A stretch of 64,000 nucleotides of DNA. It comes from Lysobacteraceae bacterium NML93-0399 (GTDB lineage Bacteria > Pseudomonadota > Gammaproteobacteria > Xanthomonadales > Xanthomonadaceae). The stretch covers positions 558,001 through 622,000 of the forward strand of contig NTJI01000002.1 of the NCBI GenBank assembly GCA_002307375.1. Direction: 5' to 3'. The notes beneath the pieces are model-generated. The model had not been told where the DNA came from. It worked only from the letters and a program-made list of their open reading frames with translations, and searched no databases. Made by a program: the position numbers and the translations under genes. Each line of letters starts with the position of its first letter. Positions within the stretch are counted from its first letter, which is position 1. This document shows, in pieces, positions 19,162 to 27,841 of the stretch.

Positions 19162-20292
19162 TCAGCGCACTTCCGCCACCTCGACGCCGTCCAGGCCCTG
19201 CGACAGCGTGCGCGCATCGCCGCCCTGGGCAAGCTTGATGCGCAGGCGCACTTCGTTGGCCGAGTCGGCGTAGCGCAGCGCGTCCTCGTAGGAAATCTCG
19301 CCCGCCTGATAGAGCTCGAACAGCGCCTGGTCGAAGGTCTTCATGCCCAGGTTGGTCGACTCCTTCATGACTTCCTTGAGCTTGTGGATCTCGCCATCGC
19401 GGATGTAGTCCTGCACCAGCGGCGTGCCGAGCATGATTTCCATCGCCACGCGCCGGCCCTTGCCGTCGGGGGTGGGAATCAGCTGCTGCGCGACCACGCC
19501 CTTGAGGTTGAGCGAGAGATCCATCAGCAGCTGGTTGCGGCGGTCTTCGGGGAAGAAGTTGATGATGCGGTCCATCGCCTGGTTGGCGTTGTTCGCATGC
19601 AGCGTACACAGCACCAGGTGGCCGGTCTCGGCGAAGGCGATGGCGTGGTCCATGCCCTCGCGGGTGCGCACCTCGCCGATCATGATCACGTCCGGCGCCT
19701 GGCGGAGCGTGTTCTTCAGCGCCGCCTCCCAGCTGTCGGTGTCGATGCCGACCTCGCGCTGGGTGATGATGCAGCCCGCATGCCGGTGCACGAATTCGAT
19801 CGGGTCCTCGATCGTGATGATGTGGCCGGTCGAGTTCTGGTTGCGGTAGCCGATCATCGCCGCCAGCGAGGTCGATTTGCCGGTCCCGGTCGCGCCGACG
19901 AAGATCACGATGCCGCGCTTGGTCATCGCCAGCGTCTTGATGATCGGCGGCAGGTTGAGCTCTTCGACGCTCGGGATGTGCGTCTCGATCCGGCGCAGCA
20001 CCATGCCGACCTGATTGCGCTGGTAGAAGCACGAGATGCGGAAGCGGCCGACACCCGAGACACCGATCGCGAAGTTGCACTCGTGGGTCTTCTCGAATTC
20101 CTCGCGCTGCGGCGGGGTCATCACGTTGAGCACCAGATCGCGCGCCTGCTGCGGCGTCAGCGGGTTCTGGGTGATGGGCGAGATCTTGCCGTGCACCTTG
20201 ATCGAGGGCGGCATGCCGGCGGTGATGAACAGGTCCGAGGCCTTCTGATGGGCCATCAGCTTGAGGAACGAGGTGAAATCGATGCTGCTCAT
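19162..20292 (-). CDS. pilU: Type IV pilus retraction ATPase PilU
   Basis: This is a PilT-like secretion ATPase working with PilT in pilus retraction and twitching motility, at the inner membrane base. The product has 376 residues. Visible motifs are a PAS-like N-domain, Walker [15 protein letters not shown], Asp box [13 protein letters not shown], Walker [14 protein letters not shown] and His box [13 protein letters not shown]. It is assigned to PilU rather than PilT by its extended C-terminus ([18 protein letters not shown]) and its position after PilT. ATG 20292 follows a GGAG site. The 130-base spacer to pilT contains repeated GGGATTCGGGATTGGGGA-like sequence. Confidence 0.93.
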   Translation of the reverse strand: MSSIDFTSFLKLMAHQKASDLFITAGMPPSIKVHGKISPITQNPLTPQQARDLVLNVMTPPQREEFEKTHECNFAIGVSGVGRFRISCFYQRNQVGMVLRRIETHIPSVEELNLPPIIKTLAMTKRGIVIFVGATGTGKSTSLAAMIGYRNQNSTGHIITIEDPIEFVHRHAGCIITQREVGIDTDSWEAALKNTLRQAPDVIMIGEVRTREGMDHAIAFAETGHLVLCTLHANNANQAMDRIINFFPEDRRNQLLMDLSLNLKGVVAQQLIPTPDGKGRRVAMEIMLGTPLVQDYIRDGEIHKLKEVMKESTNLGMKTFDQALFELYQAGEISYEDALRYADSANEVRLRIKLAQGGDARTLSQGLDGVEVAEVR

Positions 20293-20422
20293 GGGTGGCT
20301 CCTGTGGAGCCGGGATTCGGGATTGGGGACTGGGGATTCGAATGCGCGAATCCATCCCGATCGCGAGCCCTGGCTTCTTCTAATTCCGATTCCCGAATTC
20401 CGAATCTCGCGTCTGTTCGAGG

Positions 20423-21460
20423 TCACTCGAACAGACGCTTGTCCTTCGCGTATTCCTTCGCGGCCGGGCGCGTGATCAGGCCGCGCTTGACCAGGTCCTG
20501 CAGGTGCTGGTCGAGCGTCTGCATGCCGTACTGCTGGCCGGTCTGGATGGCCGAATACATCTGCGCGACCTTGTCCTCGCGGATCAGGTTCCGGATCGCC
20601 GGGATGCCGACCATGATTTCCCACGCGGCCGTGCGCCCGCCGCCGACCTTCTTGAGCAGCGACTGCGAAATCACCGCGCGCAAGGACTCGGACAGCATCG
20701 AGCGCACCATCGGCTTTTCGCCGGCGGGGAACACGTCGATGATGCGGTCGATGGTCTTCGCCGCGGACGAGGTGTGCAGCGTGCCGAACACCAGGTGGCC
20801 GGTTTCGGCCGCGGTCAGCGCCAGGCGGATGGTTTCGAGATCACGCAATTCGCCGACCAGGATGTAGTCCGGGTCTTCGCGCAGCGCCGAGCGCAGCGCT
20901 TCGTTGAAGCCGTGGGTGTCGCGGTGCACTTCGCGCTGGTTGATCAGGCACTTCTGCGAGGTGTGCACGAATTCGATCGGATCCTCGACCGAGAGGATGT
21001 GCGCGTACTCGTTCTTGTTGATGTGGTCGAGCATCGCCGCGAGCGTGGTCGACTTGCCCGAACCGGTCGGCCCGGTCACCAGGATCAGACCCTGCGGCTG
21101 GTCGATGAGCTGGCGGAAGATCGGCGGACAGTTGAGGTCCTCGAGCGTGAGGACTTCGGAGGGAATCGTCCGGAACACCGCGCCGGCGCCACGGTTCTGG
21201 TTGAACGCGTTGACGCGGAAGCGCGCCAGGCCCGGAATCTCGAACGAGAAGTCGACCTCGAGGAATTCCTCGTAATCGCGGCGCTGCTTGTCCGACATGA
21301 TGTCGTAGATCAGCGCGTGCACCTGCTTGTGCTCGAGCGCGGGGATGTTGATGCGGCGCACGTCGCCGTCGACGCGGATCATCGGCGGCAGCCCTGCGGA
21401 CAGATGCAGGTCCGATGCCTTGTTCTTGACCGAGAACGCCAACAGTTCGGCGATATCCAT
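20423..21460 (-). CDS. pilT: Type IV pilus retraction ATPase PilT
   Basis: PilT is the hexameric ATPase that depolymerises pilin during twitching. The product has 345 residues. Visible motifs are MDIAELLAFSVKNKASDLHLSAG at the N-terminus (typical), Walker A GPTGSGKSTTLAAM, Asp box [13 protein letters not shown], Walker B LREDPDYILVGELRD, and the His box GHLVFGTLHTSSA. ATG 21460 gives the canonical MDIAELL start. It lies upstream of pilU on the same strand and divergent from yggS, the normal pilTU locus. Confidence 0.95.
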   Translation of the reverse strand: MDIAELLAFSVKNKASDLHLSAGLPPMIRVDGDVRRINIPALEHKQVHALIYDIMSDKQRRDYEEFLEVDFSFEIPGLARFRVNAFNQNRGAGAVFRTIPSEVLTLEDLNCPPIFRQLIDQPQGLILVTGPTGSGKSTTLAAMLDHINKNEYAHILSVEDPIEFVHTSQKCLINQREVHRDTHGFNEALRSALREDPDYILVGELRDLETIRLALTAAETGHLVFGTLHTSSAAKTIDRIIDVFPAGEKPMVRSMLSESLRAVISQSLLKKVGGGRTAAWEIMVGIPAIRNLIREDKVAQMYSAIQTGQQYGMQTLDQHLQDLVKRGLITRPAAKEYAKDKRLFE

Positions 21461-21598
21461 GCAACACCCCTTGATGATGGTCCGCACAGGGTCCGGCGTG
21501 GCCGTGTGCTGGCGCCGTCCCTGTCCCCGGCGGCAGTATAGACCCGGACCCTGTTACCCGAACCAGTCCATTCACCCCCTGCGGAGCCGCTTCCCCCC

Positions 21599-22291
21599 GT
21601 GTCCTCGACGCCTTCCCATGCCGCGCTCGACGCGGTGCGCGCACGCCTCGACGCCGCCGCCCGCGCGGCGGTGCGTCCGCTTCCACCGCGCCTGCTGGCG
21701 GTGGGCAAGCTGCACCCGGCATCCGCCATTGCCGCACTGGCCGACGCCGGCCAGCGCGCGTTCGGCGAGAACTACGTGCAGGAGGCCGCCGGCAAGATCG
21801 AGGCGCTGGCCGGCCGCGGCCTGGAGTGGCATCTGATCGGCCATCTGCAGTCCAACAAGGCCCGGCAGGCGGCCGCCGTGTTCGACTGGGTGCAGACCGT
21901 CGACCGGATGAAACTCGTCGAGGCCCTGGCCGCGCACCGCCCGCCGGCGCGCGGCGCGCTGAACGTGCTGCTGCAGGTCAACATCGACGATGAATCGAGC
22001 AAACACGGCTGCACGCCGTCGGAGGTGCCCGCGCTGGCGGCCGCGGTGCGCGCGGCGCCCTCGCTGCGGCTGCGGGGCCTGATGGCCATCCCCGCCCCGC
22101 ACGCCGAACCGGCGCGCCGCCGCGACGCGTTCGCACGCATGCGCCGCCTGTTCGACACGCTGGCCGGGCAGGATCCGGCCATCGACACGCTGTCGATGGG
22201 CATGAGCGAGGACTTGGAATTAGCGGTCGCCGAAGGCGCGACGATGGTCCGCGTTGGCTCGGCGCTGTTCGGCGCGCGTCCGGCACGCTGA
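21599..22291 (+). CDS. yggS: PLP homeostasis protein YggS/PROSC family
   Basis: This is a pyridoxal-phosphate-binding TIM-barrel protein that buffers PLP and influences amino-acid pools; it has no known enzymatic activity. The product has 230 residues. The PLP lysine is in LLAVGKLHPA (commonly LVAVSKTKPA). Other family blocks are FGENYVQEA, EWHLIGHLQSNK and LSMGMSEDLELAVAEGATMVRVGSALFG. It probably begins at the GTG at 21599, since no ATG lies nearby in frame. It is divergent from pilT and followed by proC, the widespread pilT-yggS-proC order. Confidence 0.93.
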   Translation: MSSTPSHAALDAVRARLDAAARAAVRPLPPRLLAVGKLHPASAIAALADAGQRAFGENYVQEAAGKIEALAGRGLEWHLIGHLQSNKARQAAAVFDWVQTVDRMKLVEALAAHRPPARGALNVLLQVNIDDESSKHGCTPSEVPALAAAVRAAPSLRLRGLMAIPAPHAEPARRRDAFARMRRLFDTLAGQDPAIDTLSMGMSEDLELAVAEGATMVRVGSALFGARPAR

Positions 22292-22351
22292 CCGGGGCCT
22301 TCGGATGCGTCGGCTACCATCGCCGGCGTGTTCCGTTTTCCCGGTGCCTGC

Positions 22352-23191
22352 ATGACCCGTTCGACCGTTTTCCTCACCGCGCCCGTCGTCTTCATCGGCG
22401 GCGGCAACATGGCCCGCAGCCTCGTCGGCGGCCTGATCGCCCGCGGCGCCGCGGCCTCGCAGGTTCGCGTCGTCGATCCCAATGCCGACATCCGCGCCGG
22501 CCTCGAAGCCGATTTCGGCGTGGCGACGTACGCCGATGCACGCGAGGCGGTGGACGGCGCCGGCACCTGGGTGCTGGCAACCAAACCCCAGGTGATGCGC
22601 GAGGTCTGCGCCGCGCTCGCAGCGCAGGCCCAGGTCGCGCGGCCCCTGGTGCTCTCGGTCGCGGCCGGCATCACCGCAGGCCAGCTCGACCGCTGGCTCG
22701 GCGGCGACATGGCCGTGGTGCGCACGATGCCCAACACGCCTGCGCTGCTGGGCGCCGGTGTGACCGGCCTGCATGCGAACGCGCGCGTCGATGACGCCGG
22801 CCGCGCACGTGCCCAGGCCCTGCTCGAAAGCGCCGGCGCGACGGTGTGGGTCGAGGACGAGGCGCGCATGGACACGGTCACCGGCGTGTCGGGCAGCGGG
22901 CCGGCGTACGTCTTCCTGCTGGCCGAAGCCATGGAAGAGGCCGCGATTGCGCAGGGCCTGGCGCCGGCCGACGCTCGCACGCTGGTGCAGCACACGATGC
23001 TGGGCGCGGCGCGCATGCTGGTCGAATCGGGCGATGCGCCGGCCGAACTGCGCCGCCGCGTGACCTCGCCCGGCGGCACCACGCAGGCGGCGATCGAGAC
23101 GTTCGAAGCGGGCGGCCTGCGCACGCTGGTCGCCGAGGCCATCGGCAATGCCGCGCGTCGCGGCGGCGAACTCTCGGCAGCCAATGACTGA
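22352..23191 (+). CDS. proC: Pyrroline-5-carboxylate reductase
   Basis: ProC carries out the last step of proline synthesis, NAD(P)H reduction of pyrroline-5-carboxylate. The product has 279 residues. It has the nucleotide-binding motif FIGGGNMARSLVGGLIARG, VRTMPNTPALLGAGVTGL, VTGVSGSGPAYVFLLAEAM, and the C-terminal signature VTSPGGTTQAAIETFEAGG. ATG 22352 was chosen; a GTG at 22328 would add eight residues. It overlaps the following lipoprotein gene by eight bases. Confidence 0.94.
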   Translation: MTRSTVFLTAPVVFIGGGNMARSLVGGLIARGAAASQVRVVDPNADIRAGLEADFGVATYADAREAVDGAGTWVLATKPQVMREVCAALAAQAQVARPLVLSVAAGITAGQLDRWLGGDMAVVRTMPNTPALLGAGVTGLHANARVDDAGRARAQALLESAGATVWVEDEARMDTVTGVSGSGPAYVFLLAEAMEEAAIAQGLAPADARTLVQHTMLGAARMLVESGDAPAELRRRVTSPGGTTQAAIETFEAGGLRTLVAEAIGNAARRGGELSAAND

Positions 23192-23654
23192 ATCTGCACG
23201 CGCGGGGCTTGCGGCCCTGCTCGCGCTGCTGGCGGCAGCCTGCGGTCACGAGCCCGCGGCGCCTTCAAATGGCGCTGCGGCCACGTCGAACATGGCGATG
23301 CCGGCGCAGGCGTCCGTCGGCGACATCGAAGTGACTGCGAGTGTCGTGCCGAGCCTGCAACTCGGCGCCGCCGCTGCCCGCTACGGCGTCGAACCCGCGG
23401 CCGATCGCGTGCTGGTACTGGTGGCCGCACGCGGCGGCGATGCCGATGCACCGGCACAGGTGAGCGGCCATGCGCGCGATCTGCGCGGCGTGCGCCAGGT
23501 GTTGCGGTTCGATGCGGTCGACACCGGCAGCGGCGTCGAGCATGTCGCCGTGGCGCGCGTTGCGGGGCCGGACACCTTGCGCCTGGAACTCGAGGTCACC
23601 GCCGAAGACGGCGCACGCACCTCGCTGCGCTTCAATCGCGACATCCCGCGCTGA
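23184..23654 (+). CDS. DUF4426-like lipoprotein
   Basis: The product has 156 residues. A signal sequence ends in a lipobox, LLALLAAAC (Cys20), so it is probably an envelope lipoprotein. The rest is a beta-rich domain resembling DUF4426 (ARYGVEPAADRVLVLVA, VSGHARDLRGVRQVLRFDAVD, LRLELEVTAEDGARTSLRFNRD). DUF4426 genes typically follow proC in gammaproteobacteria, and the eight-base overlap here fits that. The function is unknown. The domain call rests on the strand pattern and gene position, not on a search. Confidence 0.7.
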   Translation: MTESARAGLAALLALLAAACGHEPAAPSNGAAATSNMAMPAQASVGDIEVTASVVPSLQLGAAAARYGVEPAADRVLVLVAARGGDADAPAQVSGHARDLRGVRQVLRFDAVDTGSGVEHVAVARVAGPDTLRLELEVTAEDGARTSLRFNRDIPR

Positions 23655-23692
23655 CACGCGCGTACGTTGAAGGCCCCAAACGTCCCTTGATC

Positions 23693-23773
23693 CGTCATTC
23701 CCGCGAACGCGGGAATCCAGTGACTCCACGCACTGGATCCTGGAAACGCCGGCCTGTTTCGCAGGCATGACGT
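23693..23773. repeat. Dispersed repeat, CGTCATTCCCGCG type, with inverted halves
   Basis: It opens with CGTCATTCCCGCGAACGCGG and GAATCCAGTG. A mirrored part (CACTGGATCC) follows, ending in a degenerate GCAGGCATGACG. The halves would pair into a hairpin between the convergent DUF4426 and SMR genes. The same family occurs, also inverted, at 60261-60342. Confidence 0.65.
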
Positions 23774-23792
23774 CCCCGTCGACGCGACGCAC

Positions 23793-24113
23793 TCAGGACA
23801 CGAGCTTGAGCCCCACGACCGCGGCCACCACCAGGGCGACGAAGAACAAGCGCAGCGGCCGCGCCGACTCGCCGTAGCGGGCGATGCCGACCACCACCGC
23901 GCCCACCGTGCCGATGCCGACCCACACCGCATACGCAATCGAGATCGACATGCCGCTCTTGAGGCCCATGGACAGCAGACCGAAGCTCAGCGCGAAGCAC
24001 ACGACCAGCCGCGCGTAGGCCAGCGCATCGGGCTTGCGCTTGATGGCGTTCATGGCGACCACGCCGGCCACCTCGGCCAGCCCCGCAGCGAACACGAACA
24101 GCCAGCCGTTCAT
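23793..24113 (-). CDS. Small multidrug resistance (SMR) family transporter, subunit 2
   Basis: This is a four-helix membrane exporter of 106 residues. The essential membrane Glu is Glu14 in LFVFAAGLAEVAGVVAM. It overlaps its partner SMR gene by four bases, and the two differ in sequence, the pattern of paired heteromeric SMR pumps such as EbrAB or YkkCD. The substrate is unknown and could be quaternary ammonium, guanidinium or polyamine. A homodimer cannot be ruled out. Confidence 0.82.
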   Translation of the reverse strand: MNGWLFVFAAGLAEVAGVVAMNAIKRKPDALAYARLVVCFALSFGLLSMGLKSGMSISIAYAVWVGIGTVGAVVVGIARYGESARPLRLFFVALVVAAVVGLKLVS

Positions 24114-24478
24114 CGCCGCGCCTCGACATCGGCGGCCGGCGCCAGCGGCGTGACCAGTTTCAGACCGGCGACGCCGACGACCAGCAGGCCGATCAGCGCG
24201 ATCTTTACCGGCTGCACCGGCTCACCGAACCACAGCGTCTCGGCGACGACGGATGCGGCCGCGCCGAGTCCGCAGAACACCGCGTAGACCGAACCGACCG
24301 GCAGGAAGCGGATCGCGCGCATCAGCAGCGCGAAGTTGACCGCGATCGCCGCGATCGTCACCGCCCAGCCGAGCGGCGTGGTCGCGGCCTTGAGGCCAAT
24401 CACCCAGACCGTCTCGATCAGCCCGCCGGCGAATACCAGCGCCCAGTAGCGACCGGTGCCACGCCCTGCAGCGGCCAT
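24110..24478 (-). CDS. Small multidrug resistance (SMR) family transporter, subunit 1
   Basis: The product has 122 residues with four membrane segments (YWALVFAGGLIETVWVIGLK with the conserved Glu22, WAVTIAAIAVNFALLMRAI, VGSVYAVFCGLGAAASVVAE, ALIGLLVVGVAGLKLV). The motif GSVYAVFCGLGAAASV corresponds to the SMR helix-3 dimer motif. It starts two bases after an NAD(P)-binding oxidoreductase and overlaps SMR subunit 2, so the three genes make one operon. No guanidine riboswitch can sit between them because there is no leader. Confidence 0.82.
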   Translation of the reverse strand: MAAAGRGTGRYWALVFAGGLIETVWVIGLKAATTPLGWAVTIAAIAVNFALLMRAIRFLPVGSVYAVFCGLGAAASVVAETLWFGEPVQPVKIALIGLLVVGVAGLKLVTPLAPAADVEARR

Positions 24479-24480
24479 GC

Positions 24481-25098
24481 TCAGTACGCCACGCTGAAGC
24501 GCGCACGCACGTGCGCCGGACGCTCGATTTCGTCGGCGAACGCGATCGCGTAGTCCTCCATCGAGATCGCGCTCCGGCCCTCGGCATCGACCATGAAGGC
24601 GTCACCGCCGATGCGGAACCTGCCGGTCCGCGCGCCCGGTTCGAACACCGCCGCCGGGGACACGAAGGTCCAGTCGACATCGGTCACGTCGCGCAGCGTG
24701 CGCAGGAACGCGTGCCCGGCTTCCGCCTCCGGCCGGTAGGCGGCCGGAAAGTCCACGCTGTCGATCAGCGCCACACCCGGCGCGACCTCGAGACTGCCGG
24801 CACCGCCGACCACGAGCAGCCGGCCGACGCCGGCCTGGCGGACCGCATCGAGCACCACCGCCGCGTCCGGACCGCCGTCGAAACGCATCGCGCTGACGAG
24901 CACATCGTGGCCCTGGATCAGCGGCGCGATCGCATCGCTGCGTGTCGCGTCGGCCGACTGCAGGGTCAGCCCGGCCTGCGCCGGTGTGTCGGAGGTGTTG
25001 CGGGCGATCCCGGTCACGCGATGGCCGCGCGCCAGCAGCTCGCTGGCGATGCGCGAGCCCGCGCGTCCGGTGATGCCGAGAAGGGCGATGCGTTGCAT
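24481..25098 (-). CDS. NAD(P)-binding Rossmann-fold oxidoreductase (YwnB/atypical SDR type)
   Basis: The product has 205 residues and the atypical short-chain dehydrogenase glycine motif ALLGITGRAGSRIASELLARG at its N-terminus, followed by GHRVTGIARN. No Tyr-x-x-x-Lys pair is evident, as in the NmrA/YwnB-like group that binds NAD(P) and often acts as a redox sensor or flavin reductase-like protein. ATG 25098 precedes the glycine motif directly. It leads the SMR operon, so it may respond to the pump's substrate; that link is inference. Confidence 0.75.
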   Translation of the reverse strand: MQRIALLGITGRAGSRIASELLARGHRVTGIARNTSDTPAQAGLTLQSADATRSDAIAPLIQGHDVLVSAMRFDGGPDAAVVLDAVRQAGVGRLLVVGGAGSLEVAPGVALIDSVDFPAAYRPEAEAGHAFLRTLRDVTDVDWTFVSPAAVFEPGARTGRFRIGGDAFMVDAEGRSAISMEDYAIAFADEIERPAHVRARFSVAY

Positions 25099-25238
25099 GG
25101 GGGATGCACCTGCACTGTGGGGAGGCGCCATGCTAGGCGCCCGCAATCACGGGCGCGCGAACGGGCGCGCAACCCACTGTTCCGGGCATCGCGCTCGAGT
25201 CCATCGGCGACGATCGGGCAGACACGCCCACAGCGTGT

Positions 25239-25614
25239 TCAACGCGCGGTGGGATCACCCAGCTTCATGTTCAGCGCATTCGCCTCGGCGGCAAGCCGCG
25301 TTGCGGTTGCAGGCGCGAGCCGGGTGTCCGCGGTGAGCGTCATCGTCGCCCTCTCGTACTTTCCGGCCGCCTCGAGTCGCGGTTCGAATACGCGTAGACG
25401 CGCGCCGCGCCAGAAACCGAACAGCACGCGTGCCGTTTCGGCCCGGATCAACAGCACCGGCCCGTCATGCAGTTACAGATGTCCCCACGATGCGCTCTTC
25501 CAGTGGGCCGGCTGCGAGCACCGCCGCACGGAGCGCTTCCACCTGGGTGCGTCGCCAGCCATCGAGCGCGGCGACGTAGGCGTCGGGCGTATCGACGGCA
25601 GCGCCGCGCTTCAT
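25239..25614 (-). pseudogene. Frameshifted DUF1801 protein gene
   Basis: Two fragments of one DUF1801 domain lie in different frames. The first starts at ATG 25614 (MKRGAAVDTPDAYVAALDGW) and runs to LEERIVGTSVTA, where it hits TGA near 25464. The second resumes with HDGPVLLIRAETARVLFGFW and runs to NMKLGDPTAR at 25239. In intact relatives the join reads roughly LEERIKWGHLVY..GPVLLIRA. Here the bases CATCTGTAACTGCATGACGG suggest at least two small deletions. It is either genuinely decayed or carries sequencing errors. It sits just after pdxH on the same strand. Confidence 0.75.
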
Positions 25615-25627
25615 GCCAGCGCGGCGC

Positions 25628-26236
25628 TCACGGATACAGCATCCGCTTGCGGCAGTCGCCCGCCACGTCGCATTCGTAGAGCCAGCGCTCGTGCAGACGG
25701 TACTGCGCGCCGTACCAGAACTCGATGCGGTCGGCGCGCACGCGCAGGCCGGACCAGCGCGGCGGGCGCGGCACGTCACGTCCCTCGAACTCGCGTTCGA
25801 GTTCGACGAGCTTCTGCTCGAAGGTGTCGCGGGTTTCGAGCTCCTCGGACTGCTTCGACGCCCACGCCCCGAGCTGGCTGCCACGCGGCCGTGAAGCGAA
25901 ATAGGCGTCGGCTTCCTCGTCGGCGACGATCACCACCGGCCCTTCGATGCGCACCTGCACGCCATTGCGCACGCGCGGCCAATGGAACAGCAGCGCGGCC
26001 TGCGGGTTGTCCTGCAACTCGCGCCCCTTGCGGCCGTCGAGATGGGTGTAGAACACGAAGCCGCGTTCGTCCCATGCCTTGAGCAGCACGGTGCGCGCCG
26101 AGGGTCGGCCGTCGAGCGCGGCGGTGGCAACGGTCATCGCGGTGCGGTCCGGTTCGCCGGCCGCGAGGGCCTCTTCGAACAGGGTGGCGAAGGTGGCGAG
26201 CGCTTCAGACAGCAGGGTGGTGGTCGCAGTGGTCAT
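25628..26236 (-). CDS. pdxH: Pyridoxamine 5'-phosphate oxidase
   Basis: PdxH is an FMN enzyme oxidising pyridoxine- or pyridoxamine-5'-phosphate to PLP. The product has 202 residues. Motifs are [73 protein letters not shown] and, near the end, [19 protein letters not shown]. It ends KRMLYP where many relatives end RLAP. ATG 26236 gives the standard length, with the extra upstream frame discarded. It is divergent from the kinase gene. Confidence 0.93.
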   Translation of the reverse strand: MTTATTTLLSEALATFATLFEEALAAGEPDRTAMTVATAALDGRPSARTVLLKAWDERGFVFYTHLDGRKGRELQDNPQAALLFHWPRVRNGVQVRIEGPVVIVADEEADAYFASRPRGSQLGAWASKQSEELETRDTFEQKLVELEREFEGRDVPRPPRWSGLRVRADRIEFWYGAQYRLHERWLYECDVAGDCRKRMLYP

Positions 26237-26316
26237 GGCCTCGATGATCGCCGCAGGCCGCGCGGATGTCGAACGGCGGCGCAGCACGTGCGGGTCGAGG
26301 GGCTATCGTGTCGCGC

Positions 26317-27129
26317 ATGCATTGCCCACCCTCCGCTGGCCCGTGGCCGGACACACTCGTCGCCGCCCTGCTCGGTGACCTGCGCACGGGCGAATCACCG
26401 CGCGTGCTCGGCATCAGCGGTCTGCAGGGCACCGGCAAGTCCACGCTGGCCGCGCAGCTCGTCGCCGCCGCGAACACACGCGGCCTGCGCGGCGCGATGC
26501 TGTCGCTGGACGATCTCTACCTCGACCACGACGTCCGCGCCGCTCTCGCCCGCGACGTGCATCCCCTGCTCGCCACGCGCGGTCCGCCCGGCACGCACGA
26601 GGTCGCGCTCGGCCTGTCGGTGTTCGAGGCCGTGCGCGCAGGCGCGCCGGTCCGCCTGCCGCGTTTCGACAAGCTCGGCGACCGCCGGCTACCCGAAGAC
26701 ATGTGGCCGCAGGCAGGGGCCCTCGATCTGCTCGTGTTCGAGGGCTGGTGTGTCGGCGCGACGGCCGAGGGGGACGCCGCACTCGACGCACCGATCAATG
26801 CGCTCGAATGCGAAGAAGATCCTGATGGCACCTGGCGCCGCTGGTGCAACACTGCGCTTGTCCGCGATTACCCGGCACTGTGGGCGGGCATCGACACTTT
26901 GCTGTTCCTGCAGCCGCCGGGCTTCGAGATCGTGCCCACGTGGCGCTGGCAGCAGGAGCAGACACTGCAAGCCGCAGCCTCTGGCCGCACGGGCATGTCG
27001 CGCGCCCAGGTCGAACGGTTCGTGCAGCACTACGAGCGGGTGAGCCGTCAGGCCTTGAAAGTGCTGCCGCGTGTGGCGGACATGGTCGTCAGGCTCGATG
27101 CGGAGCGAAATATCGTCTCGACGGACTGA
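26317..27129 (+). CDS. P-loop kinase, D-glycerate 3-kinase (GLYK)-like
   Basis: The product has 270 residues. The Walker A loop is GISGLQGTGKSTLAAQL, followed by MLSLDDLYLDHDVRAALARD and VHPLLATRGPPGTHEVALGL, the pattern of glycerate/phosphoribulokinase-like kinases. FEGWCVGA and the C-terminal VERFVQHYERVSRQALKVLP are also typical. Plant-type glycerate 3-kinase is the best-studied relative, but bacterial members are mostly uncharacterised, so the substrate is a guess. ATG 26317 was preferred over 26266. It is divergent from pdxH. Confidence 0.8.
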   Translation: MHCPPSAGPWPDTLVAALLGDLRTGESPRVLGISGLQGTGKSTLAAQLVAAANTRGLRGAMLSLDDLYLDHDVRAALARDVHPLLATRGPPGTHEVALGLSVFEAVRAGAPVRLPRFDKLGDRRLPEDMWPQAGALDLLVFEGWCVGATAEGDAALDAPINALECEEDPDGTWRRWCNTALVRDYPALWAGIDTLLFLQPPGFEIVPTWRWQQEQTLQAAASGRTGMSRAQVERFVQHYERVSRQALKVLPRVADMVVRLDAERNIVSTD

Positions 27130-27256
27130 TCTGCGACCCGACCGATCGTGCACATGGCGCAGCCCAGCACTGCAGATCACTCCGGGCCGCCCTCGCACGC
27201 GAAGCCGCGGCTGCGGTGCGGTTGCTCGTGACCTCCGTGACGCACCGGCAGCGACC

Positions 27257-27718
27257 GCAGACCCGGAGGGCGCCGCACATGGATGTGCGGCGTTTCTCGA
27301 CCGAGCCAGGATGGCGAGTCGAGAAATCCCGGAACGAATGACAGGCCGGATTTGCTTCGTCGGGGAGACGTTTTTTTTGGTTCCGTTTCTTTTGGCGTCT
27401 ACCAAAAGAAATGAACTCGGCCGCGCCAGCGGACGAAAGCACTTGATCTTTCCCGCCGAACACGCGAAGTGCAGAGCTTTCTCTCGCCTGCCGGCGAGCG
27501 ACTCACTTTTCTTTGTTGGCCCACGCGTGCAGCGCGAACGGCGAAGCCGGCCCCGAAGGGGCGAGCATCGAAGATGCGAGCCAAGAAAAGTAAGCAAAAG
27601 AAAAGGCCGCCCCGACGAAGCTCACCCGGCGCGTTACTCGTTCCGGGATTTTCCGACTCGCCATCCTGGCTCGGTCGGAAAACGCCGGCCATCCATGGCC
27701 GGCGCCCTACGGGTCTGC
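27257..27718. repeat. Large composite imperfect inverted repeat in a 712-base gene-free stretch
   Basis: The left arm 27257-27396 and the right arm 27580-27718 are inverted copies of about 140 bases. Shared words include TCGTTCCGGGATT, CGACTCGCCATCCTGGCTCG and CCGACGAAGC, with differences spread throughout. Each arm ends inward in its own smaller palindrome: a perfect 10-base pair TTTCTTTTGG / CCAAAAGAAA at 27386-27411, and CTTTTCTTTGTTGGC at 27506 against GCCAAGAAAAG at 27580. Within the arms, CGCCGCACATGGATGTGCGGCG and GCCGGCCATCCATGGCCGGC are further palindromes. No coding signal was accepted between 27130 and 27841; the remainder shows only a short CAGAGC triplet repeat near 27760. Confidence 0.75.
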
Positions 27719-27841
27719 AACCTGCTGGACGACGTCAGGTCTGCGAACGAGCGAAGCGCCAGAGCCAGAGCCAGAGCCACGGCAGCGTGCGAAGCTCGGC
27801 AGACCGGCACGCAAAGCAGATCCCCGCAACGTGCGCGGGCC

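Noticed and set aside
24479..24480. Guanidine riboswitch controlling the SMR pair
   Set aside because: There are only two bases between the oxidoreductase and the first SMR gene, and nothing riboswitch-like is upstream of 25098.
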